IMG/VR virus record: IMGVR_UViG_3300048838_000280
Location: 1-39,632 of that record
Source: a virus
Reading direction: 5' to 3' (one strand)
Length of the DNA stretch: 39,632 nt
Position 1 is the stretch's first letter. Each line of letters starts with the position of its first letter. Position numbers and translations under genes: made by a program. Below, piece after piece: positions 27,085 to 34,594 of the stretch. The notes under the pieces are model-generated. The model was not told the DNA's origin, ran no database searches, and worked only from the letters and a program-made list of their open reading frames with translations.

Positions 27085-27647
27085 GCGCTGTAGATCCGGT
27101 AGCGGTCAAGCAGGCGGTCGGAGAAGCGATCCGGCATGGCCGTGAGCGTCTGCCCGGCGGCGGCGGCTGCGCGGTGCTCGATCAGCGCGCCGATGCGCAG
27201 CAGCATCCAGGCGCGCACGGTTTCTGGCACCGGATCAAGACCGCACGCAATGCGCACGCGCACGGCGTTGGAGGTGTCGTAGGTGGACGGCCATTCGTAG
27301 CCGTCTGCCGGCAGCGCGAAGCACTGAGCACGGTCCATGTTGTCGAGCACATAGGCCGCCGGGTCGAGCGTCTGCAGGACGCCTGACGTGTCGAGGTATT
27401 GGATCGACTGGATACCAGTCACGTCGGGGCCGAGCGCGATTTCGACGGCGGGGAATGCGTCGAAGGTCAGCTGCCACACCTGCGCGGCCAGCAGGCGGCC
27501 AAGCTCATGCTCGGCATCCTCGCGCGCCGCCGCGATGAAGCCGGTGATCAGCGCGTCGTCGGCGTCGTGCTCGACGCGGGCGTGCAGCTTGGCTTGAGCC
27601 AGCGTGATCGGCTCCGTGTCAGGGCCGGAGATGTGGATGCGGGTCAT
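27081..27647 (-). CDS. Head-tail connector (HK97 gp6-like)
   Basis: A 188-residue, helical protein: PITLAQAKLHARVEHDADDA, LITGFIAAAREDAEHELGRL, VEIALGPDVTGIQSIQYLDT, and a C-terminal helix with AWMLLRIGALIEHR. This is the HK97 gp6/DUF3168-neighbour connector pattern that binds below the portal. Overlaps 27644 as ATGA. Confidence 0.82.
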   Translation of the reverse strand: MTRIHISGPDTEPITLAQAKLHARVEHDADDALITGFIAAAREDAEHELGRLLAAQVWQLTFDAFPAVEIALGPDVTGIQSIQYLDTSGVLQTLDPAAYVLDNMDRAQCFALPADGYEWPSTYDTSNAVRVRIACGLDPVPETVRAWMLLRIGALIEHRAAAAAGQTLTAMPDRFSDRLLDRYRIYSA

Positions 27648-28609
27648 CGCGTCCTCGTGCTCAGGCGCGGCTGGCGCGCGGTGGTGGACAGGCGCAGGCC
27701 CAGCGGGGAGACAGTCAGGCCGCCGGCCGCGTAGCCGGTGATCAGATCGACCGCCGCGGCCAGCTCTTCGATTGACACGTCCCAGGTGCTGCCCGGCAGT
27801 GATGCCGTCACCTCGTCGACCGCCGTCGCCTGCTCGGTGATGGCCCGCACCATCGTCGTCGCGGCCTGCAGCGCGTCGTCGGCGCTGCCGGCCTCGAGGA
27901 TCGTCACCAGCAGCGTCGCCGCGGCGGTGAGCGCATCGGTCGCGCTGGTCAACTCCTCGATCGTGGCCGTGCCAGCACCGCTGTAGCTGGCCGCTGGCGT
28001 GTCGACCGCGCTGGCGCTCTCACTGATCGCGCGCAGCATGGTCGTCGCGGACGCGAGCTGGTCATCTGCGCTGGCTGTTTCCGTCAGCGCCCGCAGCATC
28101 GTGGTCGCTGCGTCGAGCGTGTCGGACGCCGACGCCGACTCGGTGACGCTGCCGCTGCCCGTGGCCGAGTAGCTGGCCGTCTGCGTGTCGCTGGCGCTGG
28201 CGGCCTCGGTCAGCGCGACGGCGGCGATGGTGGCCGCGGTGATGATGTCGGCGGCGCTGGCCGATTCGATCAGGCTGACCAGGGCCGTGGTGGCAGCGGC
28301 CAGACTGTCGCTGGCGCTGGCGGATTCGGTGATCGAAGCGCTCCAGCTCAGAGCCGTCGTGTCCCACGCCCCCGACTCGACGACATCCCCATCCGCCCCG
28401 TCCGCATGCGCGAACGCGATCTTGTAGGACGTGCCAGCCGTCAGCCCCGTGGCCGCGCTGCTCCACGTCATCACCCCCGACGTGCCAAGCTCAGCCTCTG
28501 AGCCTGCGGCGACGGCAGATGCGCCGGTGGCGTCCTTGCCGGCCTTGACCTGCGCGGCGCTGGGCTTGGTGCCCGCGGCGGCGTAGATGACGTAGTAGAT
28601 CAGCGCCAT
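27644..28609 (-). CDS. ESASASD-repeat structural protein
   Basis: A 321-residue protein. The N-terminal 90 residues form a fibronectin-like domain (MALIYYVIYAAAGTKPSAAQ, SYKIAFAHADGADGDVVESG). Residues about 90-290 are repeats of a unit with ESASASD or a variant (TESASASDTLDAATTMLRAL is typical), separated by about 20-25 residues. Similar repeats occur in phage structural proteins of unknown role, probably head or fibre decoration. It lies between connectors and capsid genes. Confidence 0.65.
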   Translation of the reverse strand: MALIYYVIYAAAGTKPSAAQVKAGKDATGASAVAAGSEAELGTSGVMTWSSAATGLTAGTSYKIAFAHADGADGDVVESGAWDTTALSWSASITESASASDSLAAATTALVSLIESASAADIITAATIAAVALTEAASASDTQTASYSATGSGSVTESASASDTLDAATTMLRALTETASADDQLASATTMLRAISESASAVDTPAASYSGAGTATIEELTSATDALTAAATLLVTILEAGSADDALQAATTMVRAITEQATAVDEVTASLPGSTWDVSIEELAAAVDLITGYAAGGLTVSPLGLRLSTTARQPRLSTRTR

Positions 28610-28610
28610 G

Positions 28611-28808
28611 TCAGTACGTCAGCGTCACGCGCGGCGTGGCCTGCGTCGCGCCTATTGCCGTCACGGTGGGCAGGGAGAGCGTGGGCATGGCAGGCGCCGA
28701 CCCCGCCTCCACCACGCGCGGCCCCCCCAGCGTCTGCCACGAGCGCGCACCCGCATCCGCGACGACGATGCGCTTGCCGCTCAGGCTTTGCCAGCTTCGT
28801 GCAGCCAC
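28611..28808 (-). CDS. Small structural-region protein
   Basis: A 65-residue protein with an internal repeat: SWQSLSGKRIVVADAGARSW resembles SWQTLGGPRVVEAGSA. No function known to me. It sits between the repeat protein and the beta-rich 28812-30167 protein in the late operon. Confidence 0.58.
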   Translation of the reverse strand: MAARSWQSLSGKRIVVADAGARSWQTLGGPRVVEAGSAPAMPTLSLPTVTAIGATQATPRVTLTY

Positions 28809-28811
28809 GTC

Positions 28812-30167
28812 TCAGCTCACCGTGGGCTGCACGTCCACGTAGACCGTGGTGCTTGGCTTCATGAGCGTCACGACGGCCATGACGACGCCCTCCTGCGCTG
28901 CGGTGAAGCTGACTTCGAGCTTCTGCTTCACCGGGCTGGCCAGCCCGGTCGTGGTCCACGTCACAGAGCTTGAGGGTAGGTTCGTCGCGCTGTCCAATAC
29001 TCCGGGGGCGTTGCTGGTGATCGTGCCAAGCGTCGTGCTCGCGCTGCCCAGGGCCAGCACGTCGAGCCGCATGTCCTGATCGGTGAGCGTCACGCCGTCG
29101 GTGAGCACCTCGACGGTGATGGTTTTCGAGCCCGTCGAGTCGAGCCGCAACTCCATCTCCATCGAGCGCACGCCGCCGAGCGGGTACCGCGCGTTGGAGT
29201 TGCTGACCATCTTGGCCGAGACGGGCGTGTCGCCATCGCTTGCGCCGCCCGTGCGCACGATGGTGGCCTCCTGGATCACGCTGCCGTAGTAGTCGCGCAG
29301 CCAGAACTTGTAATTCGACGCCCCGTCGTCGCAGTTGTACATCGCCAGGCGGTCACACACCGAAAGCGTGCCATTCACCAATTCGCCTGTCCACCCCGAG
29401 GGGAGTGCGCAGTCACGCAGCACCCCGATGCAATTGGCGTTCGTCGCGCGGAAGATGTTCTGCCCGGTTGCCATGTTGCGCAGATCGACTCCGGACACGA
29501 CGATCTCAGTCGTGCGCCCACCCCCGTTGATGCCACCGAAGAGCCCACAGATCGTCGTCGTCCCGCCCGAGAGGATCGCGCCGCCGAGCCATTCGAACCG
29601 CCCGGAGCATTCGATCTGCGGAATCGAGGTTGATGTCCCGTTCACACGCGCGTCGCAGTTAATCCACGTCGTCACGTTATCGATCGCGTTGGAGGCTGCG
29701 CCAATGTTGTTGACGGAGATGCGCGCGCCTATGCCTGTGGGGGGGGCAAGAAACGTGCAGTCCTCGAATGTCTCCTTGATGTTGTATGTGTTAGTATAAT
29801 TGTTGAGCGAGAGCGTTGCGTTGACCGCGCCACTGCCACAACTGAACGTCACGCCGTGTACGTAGGCCGCGCCCTGCGTAGTGATCGCGTTAACGCCCGT
29901 CGTCGTCACGGACGCCCCGGCAGAGAGTGCAGTTGGCGGCTCGGCGGCGTCCGAGACACTGAGCACGCGCACGGGGGTCGCGTTCGTGCCGGCAAACGCG
30001 AAGCTCTTGGCGCTGGCCGCGCTCTCTGCGTGCGACGCGCTGAGGTAGATCGTGTCACCCTGCGCGACGATCGCGGTGGCGCCCGCGAGCGTGGCCTTGG
30101 CGAGCGCCCAGGTGCTGCCGGTGTCGCTGTTGCTGCCGTCGCCGCTGCGGACGTAGATGCTGGCCAT
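28812..30167 (-). CDS. Beta-helix-like structural protein
   Basis: A 451-residue protein with MASIYVRSGDGSNSDTGSTW, LAGATAIVAQGDTIYLSASH and long Asn/Thr/Gly-rich segments typical of right-handed beta-helix proteins. Such proteins often form fibres or decorations. It is in the block between the major capsid gene and the connectors. Confidence 0.65.
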   Translation of the reverse strand: MASIYVRSGDGSNSDTGSTWALAKATLAGATAIVAQGDTIYLSASHAESAASAKSFAFAGTNATPVRVLSVSDAAEPPTALSAGASVTTTGVNAITTQGAAYVHGVTFSCGSGAVNATLSLNNYTNTYNIKETFEDCTFLAPPTGIGARISVNNIGAASNAIDNVTTWINCDARVNGTSTSIPQIECSGRFEWLGGAILSGGTTTICGLFGGINGGGRTTEIVVSGVDLRNMATGQNIFRATNANCIGVLRDCALPSGWTGELVNGTLSVCDRLAMYNCDDGASNYKFWLRDYYGSVIQEATIVRTGGASDGDTPVSAKMVSNSNARYPLGGVRSMEMELRLDSTGSKTITVEVLTDGVTLTDQDMRLDVLALGSASTTLGTITSNAPGVLDSATNLPSSSVTWTTTGLASPVKQKLEVSFTAAQEGVVMAVVTLMKPSTTVYVDVQPTVS

Positions 30168-30170
30168 GCC

Positions 30171-30386
30171 TCACCCGCCGTTGATGATCGCCTCGGCCTC
30201 TTCGAAGGCGAGTTGATCATTGCGGGCTGCAATACGCGCAGCCACGAAGGCGTCCACGTCCGTTGCCGCGGGCAGCTCGCCGACCGACTCCCAGCTATTG
30301 CCGTCCTGGTCGAACATCATCAACGTGTAGCTAATGCGCCCATTGGGCTGCACGATCTGCGAGAGCGTGTGATTGACGATGGACAT
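30171..30386 (-). CDS. Hypothetical structural-region protein (71 aa)
   Basis: MSIVNHTLSQIVQPNGRISY, LMMFDQDGNSWESVGELPAA, then a helix FVAARIAARNDQLAFEEAEA. It is short and mixed beta/alpha. No family recognised. Part of the tightly spaced decoration block. Confidence 0.6.
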   Translation of the reverse strand: MSIVNHTLSQIVQPNGRISYTLMMFDQDGNSWESVGELPAATDVDAFVAARIAARNDQLAFEEAEAIINGG

Positions 30387-30389
30387 GGC

Positions 30390-30644
30390 TCACTCCCCCA
30401 GCGCAGATCGGATGGTGTTGCGCGCAGTGACGAAGGTCTGCATCTTCGCTTTCAGCGCGGCCCACTTGATCGCATTGAGGCCGAACTTCCCGCGCAGCCC
30501 GGCGTCGGTCAGGTCGCCGCGCTGCACAGCGGCGATGACGTAGGCTGCGACGTTGATGGCCTCCTCGCCCTGCGCGCTGCGAAAGCGCTCGCGGACATAG
30601 GACTCGAACTGATCGAGGGTTTGGTGCTTGAGGATGAGGCTCAT
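30390..30644 (-). CDS. Hypothetical structural-region protein (84 aa)
   Basis: An 84-residue helical protein: MSLILKHQTLDQFESYVRER, FRSAQGEEAINVAAYVIAAV, LTDAGLRGKFGLNAIKWAAL. No family recognised. Its ATG overlaps the stop of the 23-residue ORF as ATGA. Confidence 0.6.
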   Translation of the reverse strand: MSLILKHQTLDQFESYVRERFRSAQGEEAINVAAYVIAAVQRGDLTDAGLRGKFGLNAIKWAALKAKMQTFVTARNTIRSALGE

Positions 30645-30712
30645 GGGCGATCCTTTGCGGTGAGTGCGCGCCCCGCGAGGGCTTCGAGGGCGGTTTGTTG
30701 GGTGGGGGTCAT
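30641..30712 (-). CDS. 23-residue ORF, possible remnant
   Basis: MTPTQQTALEALAGRALTAK plus three residues. The sequence resembles the N terminus of small phage proteins of this block (T-P-x-Q-x-A-L-x-A-L-A-G-R-x-L-T), but stops early. The stop overlaps the next start as ATGA. It may be a truncated gene kept for translational coupling. Confidence 0.4.
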   Translation of the reverse strand: MTPTQQTALEALAGRALTAKDRP

Positions 30713-30717
30713 GCTGC

Positions 30718-31455
30718 TCACAGCCCCAGGCTGTACGTTACGTTGAGCGTGCCGCTGCTCGTCACGGCCTGGTCGCCTCCGCTGAAGAGGCCAGCCGACA
30801 GCAGCGCGCCGCTGGTGTTGCCCACCGACGTTGACGGCGCCGTGCCCGCTGCGCTGCGCACGAGCAGGAAGGCGCCCTTGATCGTGTCGGAGGCCAGCGT
30901 CGAGAAAGACACGGCGGCCGACGTGGCAAGCGAGCCGCCCGAGGCCGTGCCGAAGCTCGGCGTGCCGCGCGTGGCAACGGTTGCGCTCGGCGCCTCGTTC
31001 CAGCCGTTGGCCGGGCTGCCGCCGCCTACGGCGGTGATGCTGCCCGCGGTGTTGCCCGCGGCGATGGCGCTGTAGCCGGTGTCCTCGATCAGACCCAGCG
31101 CCTGCGATGCGGTGTACGTGCTGCCCTTGAGCATGTGCGTCAGCGCGGCGTTTTTTCCCTCGGTCGTGACGAGGTTGTGGATCACGTCGCGCCAGACCAG
31201 CTCGCGCGGGATATCGGCCAGCCGCAGCCGGATGGCGTCGATCTCGTCGGCGTGCGCACGGCGCAGCATGGCATCGGCGCTGATCTCGGCCAGGCGCAGG
31301 CGCAGCGCCGTGACCTCGTCGCGCCGCGCTTCGGCCGGCATCCAGTAGTCGGCGAGGTAGATGCCATCGGCGTGCATCTGCTCGACGGCGCGGGCGCCGT
31401 GCACGAAAGCGGCGCCCATGCGGGCGACGGCGTGGGCTCGTTCGATGCTGCTCAT
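30718..31455 (-). CDS. Conserved phage structural protein of the capsid block
   Basis: A 245-residue protein. The first 90 residues are helical with repeats of RLRLAEISADAMLRRAHADE / IRLRLADIPRELVWRDVIHN; the rest is beta-rich (YSAIAAGNTAGSITAVGGGS; ATSAAVSFSTLASDTIKGAF) and ends GGDQAVTSSGTLNVTYSLGL. The C-terminal half resembles proteins often found between capsid and tail genes, perhaps head decoration. Its ATG overlaps the upstream 58-residue gene as ATGA. Confidence 0.65.
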   Translation of the reverse strand: MSSIERAHAVARMGAAFVHGARAVEQMHADGIYLADYWMPAEARRDEVTALRLRLAEISADAMLRRAHADEIDAIRLRLADIPRELVWRDVIHNLVTTEGKNAALTHMLKGSTYTASQALGLIEDTGYSAIAAGNTAGSITAVGGGSPANGWNEAPSATVATRGTPSFGTASGGSLATSAAVSFSTLASDTIKGAFLLVRSAAGTAPSTSVGNTSGALLSAGLFSGGDQAVTSSGTLNVTYSLGL

Positions 31456-31628
31456 GCCTCGACCTCCTCCAGTCGATCTGCGTCCATCCAGCGACGGACG
31501 GGCTCGCCGTCCTCGATCCACTCGACCAGCAGCTCGAGCTCGTCGTTGGGGGTGATGCGGCGCTCGATGACCTCGCCCCGAATCTCGGGCTGGATCAGGC
31601 GCACGGCGCTACCGGTTTTCAGTGCCAT
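31452..31628 (-). CDS. 58-residue small protein
   Basis: MALKTGSAVRLIQPEIRGEV, IERRITPNDELELLVEWIED, GEPVRRWMDADRLEEVEA. It has a strand-rich acidic sequence like a small SH3-type barrel. AAGGAG precedes the ATG at 31628. The stop overlaps the next start as ATGA. Short phage genes of this kind occur between decoration and connector genes. Confidence 0.62.
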   Translation of the reverse strand: MALKTGSAVRLIQPEIRGEVIERRITPNDELELLVEWIEDGEPVRRWMDADRLEEVEA

Positions 31629-31656
31629 CTGGGGGGGCTCCTTGCGGGCAGAAACG

Positions 31657-31681
31657 AAAAGGCCGCCCGGGTGGGGCGGCC
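31657..31681 (-). terminator. Terminator-like hairpin downstream of the decoration protein
   Basis: An 8-bp stem (GGGCGGCC / GGCCGCCC) followed by TTTTCG on the minus strand, between the 31704-32213 gene and the 58-residue gene. Confidence 0.65.
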
Positions 31682-31703
31682 CTTGGTGTTTCGGTCCGGG
31701 GTG

Positions 31704-32213
31704 TCAGTCCGCGATCGCCTGTTCCGGCGTGGCGCCGCTGTAGCGCTTGCCGTACAGGCTGTAAAGGACGATGGCGCCCCGCGGGCTGGTCGCGGCGTGA
31801 CCCGTGCAATCGACGCGGATGCAGTCGTAGCCGTTGGCCTGGTCTAGATCGCTGGCAGCCACGTCGATCACGTACAGCGAGTCCTTGCTGTTCGTTGTTT
31901 GCGTCGTGAAGGTGCTGCTGGTCACTGCGGTTTCGGTCAGGTTCTTCGACGCGCTCAGGTCTGTATTGGCCAGCATGCGCGTGAATGCCAATTCCTTTTC
32001 GCTTCCGCCGCCAGCTACGGTAGTGGCCTGCTTCAACGTCACCGCAGTTCCCGTCACCGTGGTGCCGTCAGCGATGGCGATGATGATCTGGCAGCGGGCA
32101 TAGCCCTTCATCGACACGTAGTCGGTATCGCCGAGCGTGCTGGTGAGCAGCAGGCCAATGGCGCCGACAACCGGGGTCACCTGCTCGTCCAGGCGTGCGT
32201 TCGTTCCGATCAT
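31704..32213 (-). CDS. Head decoration-like structural protein
   Basis: A 169-residue beta-rich protein: MIGTNARLDEQVTPVVGAIG, MKGYARCQIIIAIADGTTVT, FTRMLANTDLSASKNLTETA, YVIDVAASDLDQANGYDCIR. Position directly after the major capsid gene and the fold composition suggest a head decoration or minor capsid protein. AAGGAT lies upstream of the start. Confidence 0.62.
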   Translation of the reverse strand: MIGTNARLDEQVTPVVGAIGLLLTSTLGDTDYVSMKGYARCQIIIAIADGTTVTGTAVTLKQATTVAGGGSEKELAFTRMLANTDLSASKNLTETAVTSSTFTTQTTNSKDSLYVIDVAASDLDQANGYDCIRVDCTGHAATSPRGAIVLYSLYGKRYSGATPEQAIAD

Positions 32214-32243
32214 GGTGGTGATCCTTTCATCAGGTCAGAGGTA

Positions 32244-33557
32244 TCAGCGCGCGCCCAGCGCCACGGCGCACGACAGCGTGTTGCTGCCGTTCTTGCGGCC
32301 GATCGGGGCGCTCAGCCACGGCTGACCGCCGATGCGCAGCACGAAGCGGAAGGCGCGCATGTTCTGGTCGAAAAAGAAGTGCATCGACTCGTCGGCCTTG
32401 ACGCCGCCCTTGGTGATGGCGATGTAGGACTGGAAGTCGATCAGCGCCACGTCGCCGGCCGAAGACAGCGCTGGCGATGCCTCGGTGATGACAATCGGAC
32501 GCCCAAGCAACATGCCGTAGTCATTGCCGTTGGCGCCGGGCGGCGTGTAGATGATCGGCGGCAGCGCGATGCCGCCGACGTTCTCCGACCCGGCCACGTT
32601 CTTGACCTTGATGTTCATCTGCGGCAGCAGCGGCTCGACATCCTGGTTCATCACCCAGGCGGCGCGCTTACGCATGCGCAATGGCATGCGGCTGAACATC
32701 TTCAGGATGTTCTCGGCGTAGAGCGTGCTGGTAGGCTGCGAGGTCTCCTTGGGCACCGTCACCAGGCACGGCGCAGACAACAGGCCCAGCGGCATGCCGG
32801 CGCCGTTCCCGTTGAGGATGGCATCGGTCACCTTGAATGCCATCTTCTCGCCGGCCTCCATCTGAATCCACGCGCCCAGCGCGGCCGAGTCTTCGAGCGA
32901 TTCCTCGGTGACCGGGCACAGCGCGGTCAGACGGTCGAGCTTGATGCTGCCGTTCTTGAACACGGGCTTGGTCTGGTTGATGGTGTCGGCCTCACCGTCC
33001 CAGTAGGCCTGCACGCCGGTGGTGCCGTGTGCCGTGGTCTCGTTGGACGGGTACTTCCACTCGTTGCCAGCCACCGGGATCTGGCGCACACGGGCCAGCA
33101 ACTGCTCATCGGAGTTGATGACGCTGAAGATTTCGGAGGCGTAGCTGGGCGGCACCAGGAATCCGCCGTCTGCGCCGACGGACTCATTGGCGTAGGTGCT
33201 GGCGCTGGCGCCGATCATCAGCCGCTCGTCGACGGCGCTGGGCCGCAGCGCGGCCGCGCGCACGGTGGCCAGGTACTCCCCAAAGTGCGCGAATCCGCGG
33301 GCCGAGTCGTTCTGCACGCGCGGGCCGAGGCTCTCAATGCGGGCGTTGTCCGGCAGCACGAGCGTTCGCTCGGCTTCGATGGCGGCCTGCTCCTGCTCGA
33401 TGGCGGCCTGCACGCGCTCGGCCTCGGCCTTCGCGTCGTTGAATGCCGCGGTTTGCACGTCTGTGAAGATGTCGTCACCGGCTTCGGCGCGGATCGTCTT
33501 CATTCTCTCGACGGCCGCGGCCTTGCGCTTGAGCAGCGCTTGGAGTCGCTTGTTCAT
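32244..33557 (-). CDS. Major capsid protein, HK97 fold
   Basis: A 437-residue HK97-type capsid protein. Residues 1-75 are a coiled-coil scaffold domain (RLQALLKRKAAAVERMKTIR, ERVQAAIEQEQAAIEAERTL), presumably removed by the protease upstream. The capsid domain has LVPPSYASEIFSVINSDEQL, PVTEESLEDSAALGAWIQME (E-loop/spine helix), AILNGNGAGMPLGLLS, AAWVMNQDVEPLLPQMNI, and DFQSYIAITKGGVKADES. AAGGAC precedes ATG 33557. A terminator-like hairpin (33576-33598) lies just upstream. Confidence 0.92.
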   Translation of the reverse strand: MNKRLQALLKRKAAAVERMKTIRAEAGDDIFTDVQTAAFNDAKAEAERVQAAIEQEQAAIEAERTLVLPDNARIESLGPRVQNDSARGFAHFGEYLATVRAAALRPSAVDERLMIGASASTYANESVGADGGFLVPPSYASEIFSVINSDEQLLARVRQIPVAGNEWKYPSNETTAHGTTGVQAYWDGEADTINQTKPVFKNGSIKLDRLTALCPVTEESLEDSAALGAWIQMEAGEKMAFKVTDAILNGNGAGMPLGLLSAPCLVTVPKETSQPTSTLYAENILKMFSRMPLRMRKRAAWVMNQDVEPLLPQMNIKVKNVAGSENVGGIALPPIIYTPPGANGNDYGMLLGRPIVITEASPALSSAGDVALIDFQSYIAITKGGVKADESMHFFFDQNMRAFRFVLRIGGQPWLSAPIGRKNGSNTLSCAVALGAR

Positions 33558-33575
33558 GCTGGTCCTTTCGGATGT

Positions 33576-33598
33576 GAAAAAGCCCGCGCGTGGCGGGC
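33576..33598 (-). terminator. Terminator-like hairpin before the major capsid gene
   Basis: A 6-bp GC stem (GCCCGC / GCGGGC, loop of 5) followed on the minus strand by CTTTTTCAC. It lies 18 nt before the capsid start codon, between protease and capsid. Confidence 0.75.
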
Positions 33599-33665
33599 CG
33601 GGTTGCGGTGACAGGTGCGGCCGTCGGGCCGTTGCGCGCCGTCGGGCACGCATCGCGGAGGTCTG

Positions 33666-34592
33666 TCATGCCTCCAGGATCTGGATATCTCGGTCCGCCA
33701 TCTCGGCTCGCATGCCGGCGCGGCTGGCCCGCCCGCTGGCGTAGCGGGCGATGGTGTCGTCAAGCGTGCCCACGCGGTCGGCCATGCCGGCGGTGACAGC
33801 TTCGGGCGCCAGGCGCATGCGGCCCTCGCCGAAAGCCTCGCCGCGCACGGTGGACACCGGCACGCCGCGTCCCTTGGCCACGGCCTTGGTGAAGGCGCCG
33901 TAGTAGGCGTCGACCATGCCCTGAAGGTGGGCGCGGTGGTCGTCGGTGAGCGGGCCGTCGGCGTGGCCTTCACTCTTGTACCGGCCGGCGGTGATGTACT
34001 CGGTACGCACGCCCAGGCGCTCCTTCATGGCGCTGGTGTCGCTGTGCGGCACGATGACGCCGATGCTGCCGACCATGCCGCTGGGCGTGACGACCAGCTC
34101 GTGCGCCTGGCTGGCGATCCAGTAGCCGCCACTGGCCGCGGTGTTGTTGGCCACGGCCACCAGCTTCTTGCCGCTGTGCTCGCGGATTTCGGCGAGCACA
34201 TCGCCAAGCTCCTGCACGCCGAAGACGCTGCCGCCAGGGCTGTCGACGTCCATGATGATGGTGCCGACCTCGGGGTCGGCCGCGGCGGCGCGGAACTGCG
34301 CGGCAAGCGCTTCGGTGCTGGTGAGCGGGCGGCTCGTGTTGGCCACGGCATAGGCGCGATGGGCCAGCACGCCATAGACTGGCACGACGGCCACGCCGCG
34401 GCCGCTGGCGGCCTGGGCGGCACTGCGGCGGGCGGCTGCGGCCTCGGGCGCATCGCCGATGGCTGCGGCCACCTGTTCGGCGCTCAGCCGCGCGCCCTCG
34501 GCCCAGCGCAGCAGGATCGTCTCGGCGGCGGCGAACACGTCCGGCGCCAACGCCCAGGGGGTCGAGTAGAACGCGGCCAGCAGGTGGATCAT
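33666..34592 (-). CDS. Prohead serine protease (S49/SppA-like)
   Basis: A 308-residue S49-family protease. It has GRGVAVVPVYGVLAHRA, IIMDVDSPGGSVFGVQELGD, the nucleophile in NNTAASGGYWIASQA and the Lys base in TAGRYKSEGHADG, then HLQGMVDAYYGAFTKAVAKG. Such enzymes cut the capsid scaffold domain during head maturation. ATG 34592 is 2 nt after the portal stop. It precedes the capsid gene. Confidence 0.9.
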   Translation of the reverse strand: MIHLLAAFYSTPWALAPDVFAAAETILLRWAEGARLSAEQVAAAIGDAPEAAAARRSAAQAASGRGVAVVPVYGVLAHRAYAVANTSRPLTSTEALAAQFRAAAADPEVGTIIMDVDSPGGSVFGVQELGDVLAEIREHSGKKLVAVANNTAASGGYWIASQAHELVVTPSGMVGSIGVIVPHSDTSAMKERLGVRTEYITAGRYKSEGHADGPLTDDHRAHLQGMVDAYYGAFTKAVAKGRGVPVSTVRGEAFGEGRMRLAPEAVTAGMADRVGTLDDTIARYASGRASRAGMRAEMADRDIQILEA

Positions 34593-34594
34593 GG

